64,000 nt of DNA, taken from contig NZ_JAEKJB010000008.1 in assembly GCF_016785095.1 (NCBI RefSeq), forward strand, positions 496,001-560,000, read 5' to 3'. Position numbers and translations under genes: made by a program. This DNA is from Alloalcanivorax marinus (GTDB lineage Bacteria; Pseudomonadota; Gammaproteobacteria; Pseudomonadales; Alcanivoracaceae). The notes under the pieces were generated by a model. That model worked only from the letters and a program-made list of their open reading frames with translations, was not told where the DNA came from and ran no database searches. This document shows positions 63,397-64,000 of the stretch, piece after piece; positions within the stretch are counted from its first letter, which is position 1; the number at the start of each line of letters is the position of its first letter.

Positions 63397-63906
63397 TTAC
63401 ACGCTCATAATTCCATCGTAGAAATTATTCCTGTGCTCTTCCCAGTATTTTGGATTTAGCACAACTTCGTAATATTCAATGGCACCCTGATAATGGAGCT
63501 CAAATTTTAATGTCAACGGCTTGTGATCTGGCTTTATATTGGAGATAACCACAGCATACCAGGAGCTTTTTGATTCTGATTTATAGGCGAATGACTTTTT
63601 GGTTCTACCATTTTCGTTTGCTTTGCAATAGTTAACTGCTTCCAAGCTAGGCCCGATAGAAATCACCTTTATCATTATTTTTTCACCAGGCTCGTCAGGC
63701 GTAACAAACCCAATACGCATAGTGTATGGGGAAGCCAATTCTGTAATTTCTGGCTCTTTGCTAATTTCATTCCACGTTCCAGATACAGAAACCCCAATCG
63801 TGCCAAACTTGCTTTCTAGATCGACTCCTTCGTACTCATACATTTTGTATAAGTGAGTGCAACCAGACACGAGCAGCAGCAATGAAAATAACAAGGTCTT
63901 CTTCAT
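63397..63906 (-). CDS. Hypothetical lipoprotein
   Basis: 169 residues. MKKTLLFSLLLLVSGC gives a clean signal peptide and lipobox (VSGC, Cys16). The mature part is mixed beta-type with no recognised domain: SKFGTIGVSVSGTWNEI, YTMRIGFVTPDEPGEKI and LTLKFELHYQGAIEYYEVVL. ATG at 63906 was chosen because it begins the signal peptide; the longer in-frame reading is not supported. Its GC content is about 40%, against about 65% for the core of the window, a sign of transfer. Function unknown. Confidence 0.7.
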   Translation of the reverse strand: MKKTLLFSLLLLVSGCTHLYKMYEYEGVDLESKFGTIGVSVSGTWNEISKEPEITELASPYTMRIGFVTPDEPGEKIMIKVISIGPSLEAVNYCKANENGRTKKSFAYKSESKSSWYAVVISNIKPDHKPLTLKFELHYQGAIEYYEVVLNPKYWEEHRNNFYDGIMSV

Positions 63907-63930
63907 AGATTTCTGACGTCTCAAACACCG

Positions 63931-63947
63931 GCGCAGCTTTGCTGCGC
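63931..63947. repeat. Perfect short hairpin upstream of the lipoprotein gene
   Basis: GCGCAGC and GCTGCGC are separated by TTT. It lies 25 bases upstream of the lipoprotein start. It could be a terminator stem of a gene beyond the window or the tip of another attC-like site; no T-tract follows. Confidence 0.5.
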
Positions 63948-64000
63948 GCGATCCAATAGAATGGCTCAAAGCCGAGCACATGCGAATAGCCCGAATAGAA

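Overview
The window is GC-rich (about 65% over most of its length), densely coded chromosomal DNA from a gammaproteobacterium. The gene order argH | algZ-algR-hemC-hemD-hemX-hemY, the pairs dsbB/rsd and hemB/ppk/ppx/trxA/rho, and ompR-envZ beside tex all match Pseudomonas-type chromosomes. Several accessory choices (dense hairpin repeats of the GTAGGAGCGGCTTCAGCCGCGA type, DcaP-like porin, PqiABC, two FecIR/siderophore-type receptors) suggest an Alcanivorax/Alloalcanivorax-like relative rather than Pseudomonas itself. That genus assignment is inference.

Layout. 0-7.7 kb: the 3' end of one ilvD, a DsbA/HCCA-isomerase-like protein, a MAPEG membrane protein, a methyltransferase, a ferredoxin-reductase fusion and pqiABC. 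7.7-15 kb: heme genes hemYXDC transcribed leftward behind the AlgZ/AlgR-type two-component pair, with argH divergent. 15-24.3 kb: a second, full-length ilvD of a different subtype, a CocE-type lipoprotein hydrolase, a sigma/FecR/TonB-receptor iron-type signalling unit and an MFS exporter. 24.3-39.6 kb: mostly core genes (envZ-ompR, a PilH-like receiver, tex, gshA, an rmf-like gene, dsbB, lrgAB, rsd, an FKBP lipoprotein, an orphan ParA, an ABC-F protein, a DUF502 protein, greB).

39.6-47.7 kb is the most interesting region: one rightward operon of eight genes. It encodes a periplasmic binding protein, a permease, a fused permease-ATPase, a second ATPase, a 51-residue AtzG-like protein, an amidase-signature hydrolase, an AmiC-like cytoplasmic amide sensor and an AmiR-like ANTAR antiterminator. 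Its leader RNA carries what looks like the matching ANTAR target: a hexaloop hairpin, a second hairpin that overlaps the 5' arm of a terminator, then a T-tract. The simplest reading is an amide- or urea-derivative import and hydrolysis system that switches itself on by transcription antitermination. The substrate is unknown.

47.8-54.1 kb: hemB, then an operon of a basic amino acid decarboxylase, an AdiC/CadB-type antiporter and a DcaP-like porin. 54.1-62.3 kb: a TonB-dependent siderophore receptor with a Fur box, ppk with a three-repeat Pho box, convergent ppx, trxA and rho with a long leader and a perfect terminator. 62.4-64 kb: GC content drops sharply. A SpoU-type methyltransferase, a 62-codon ORF and an orphan lipoprotein all read leftward and are separated by imperfect palindromes resembling degenerate integron attC sites, so this end may be acquired DNA.

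No tRNA, rRNA, CRISPR array, transposase or phage gene was recognised.
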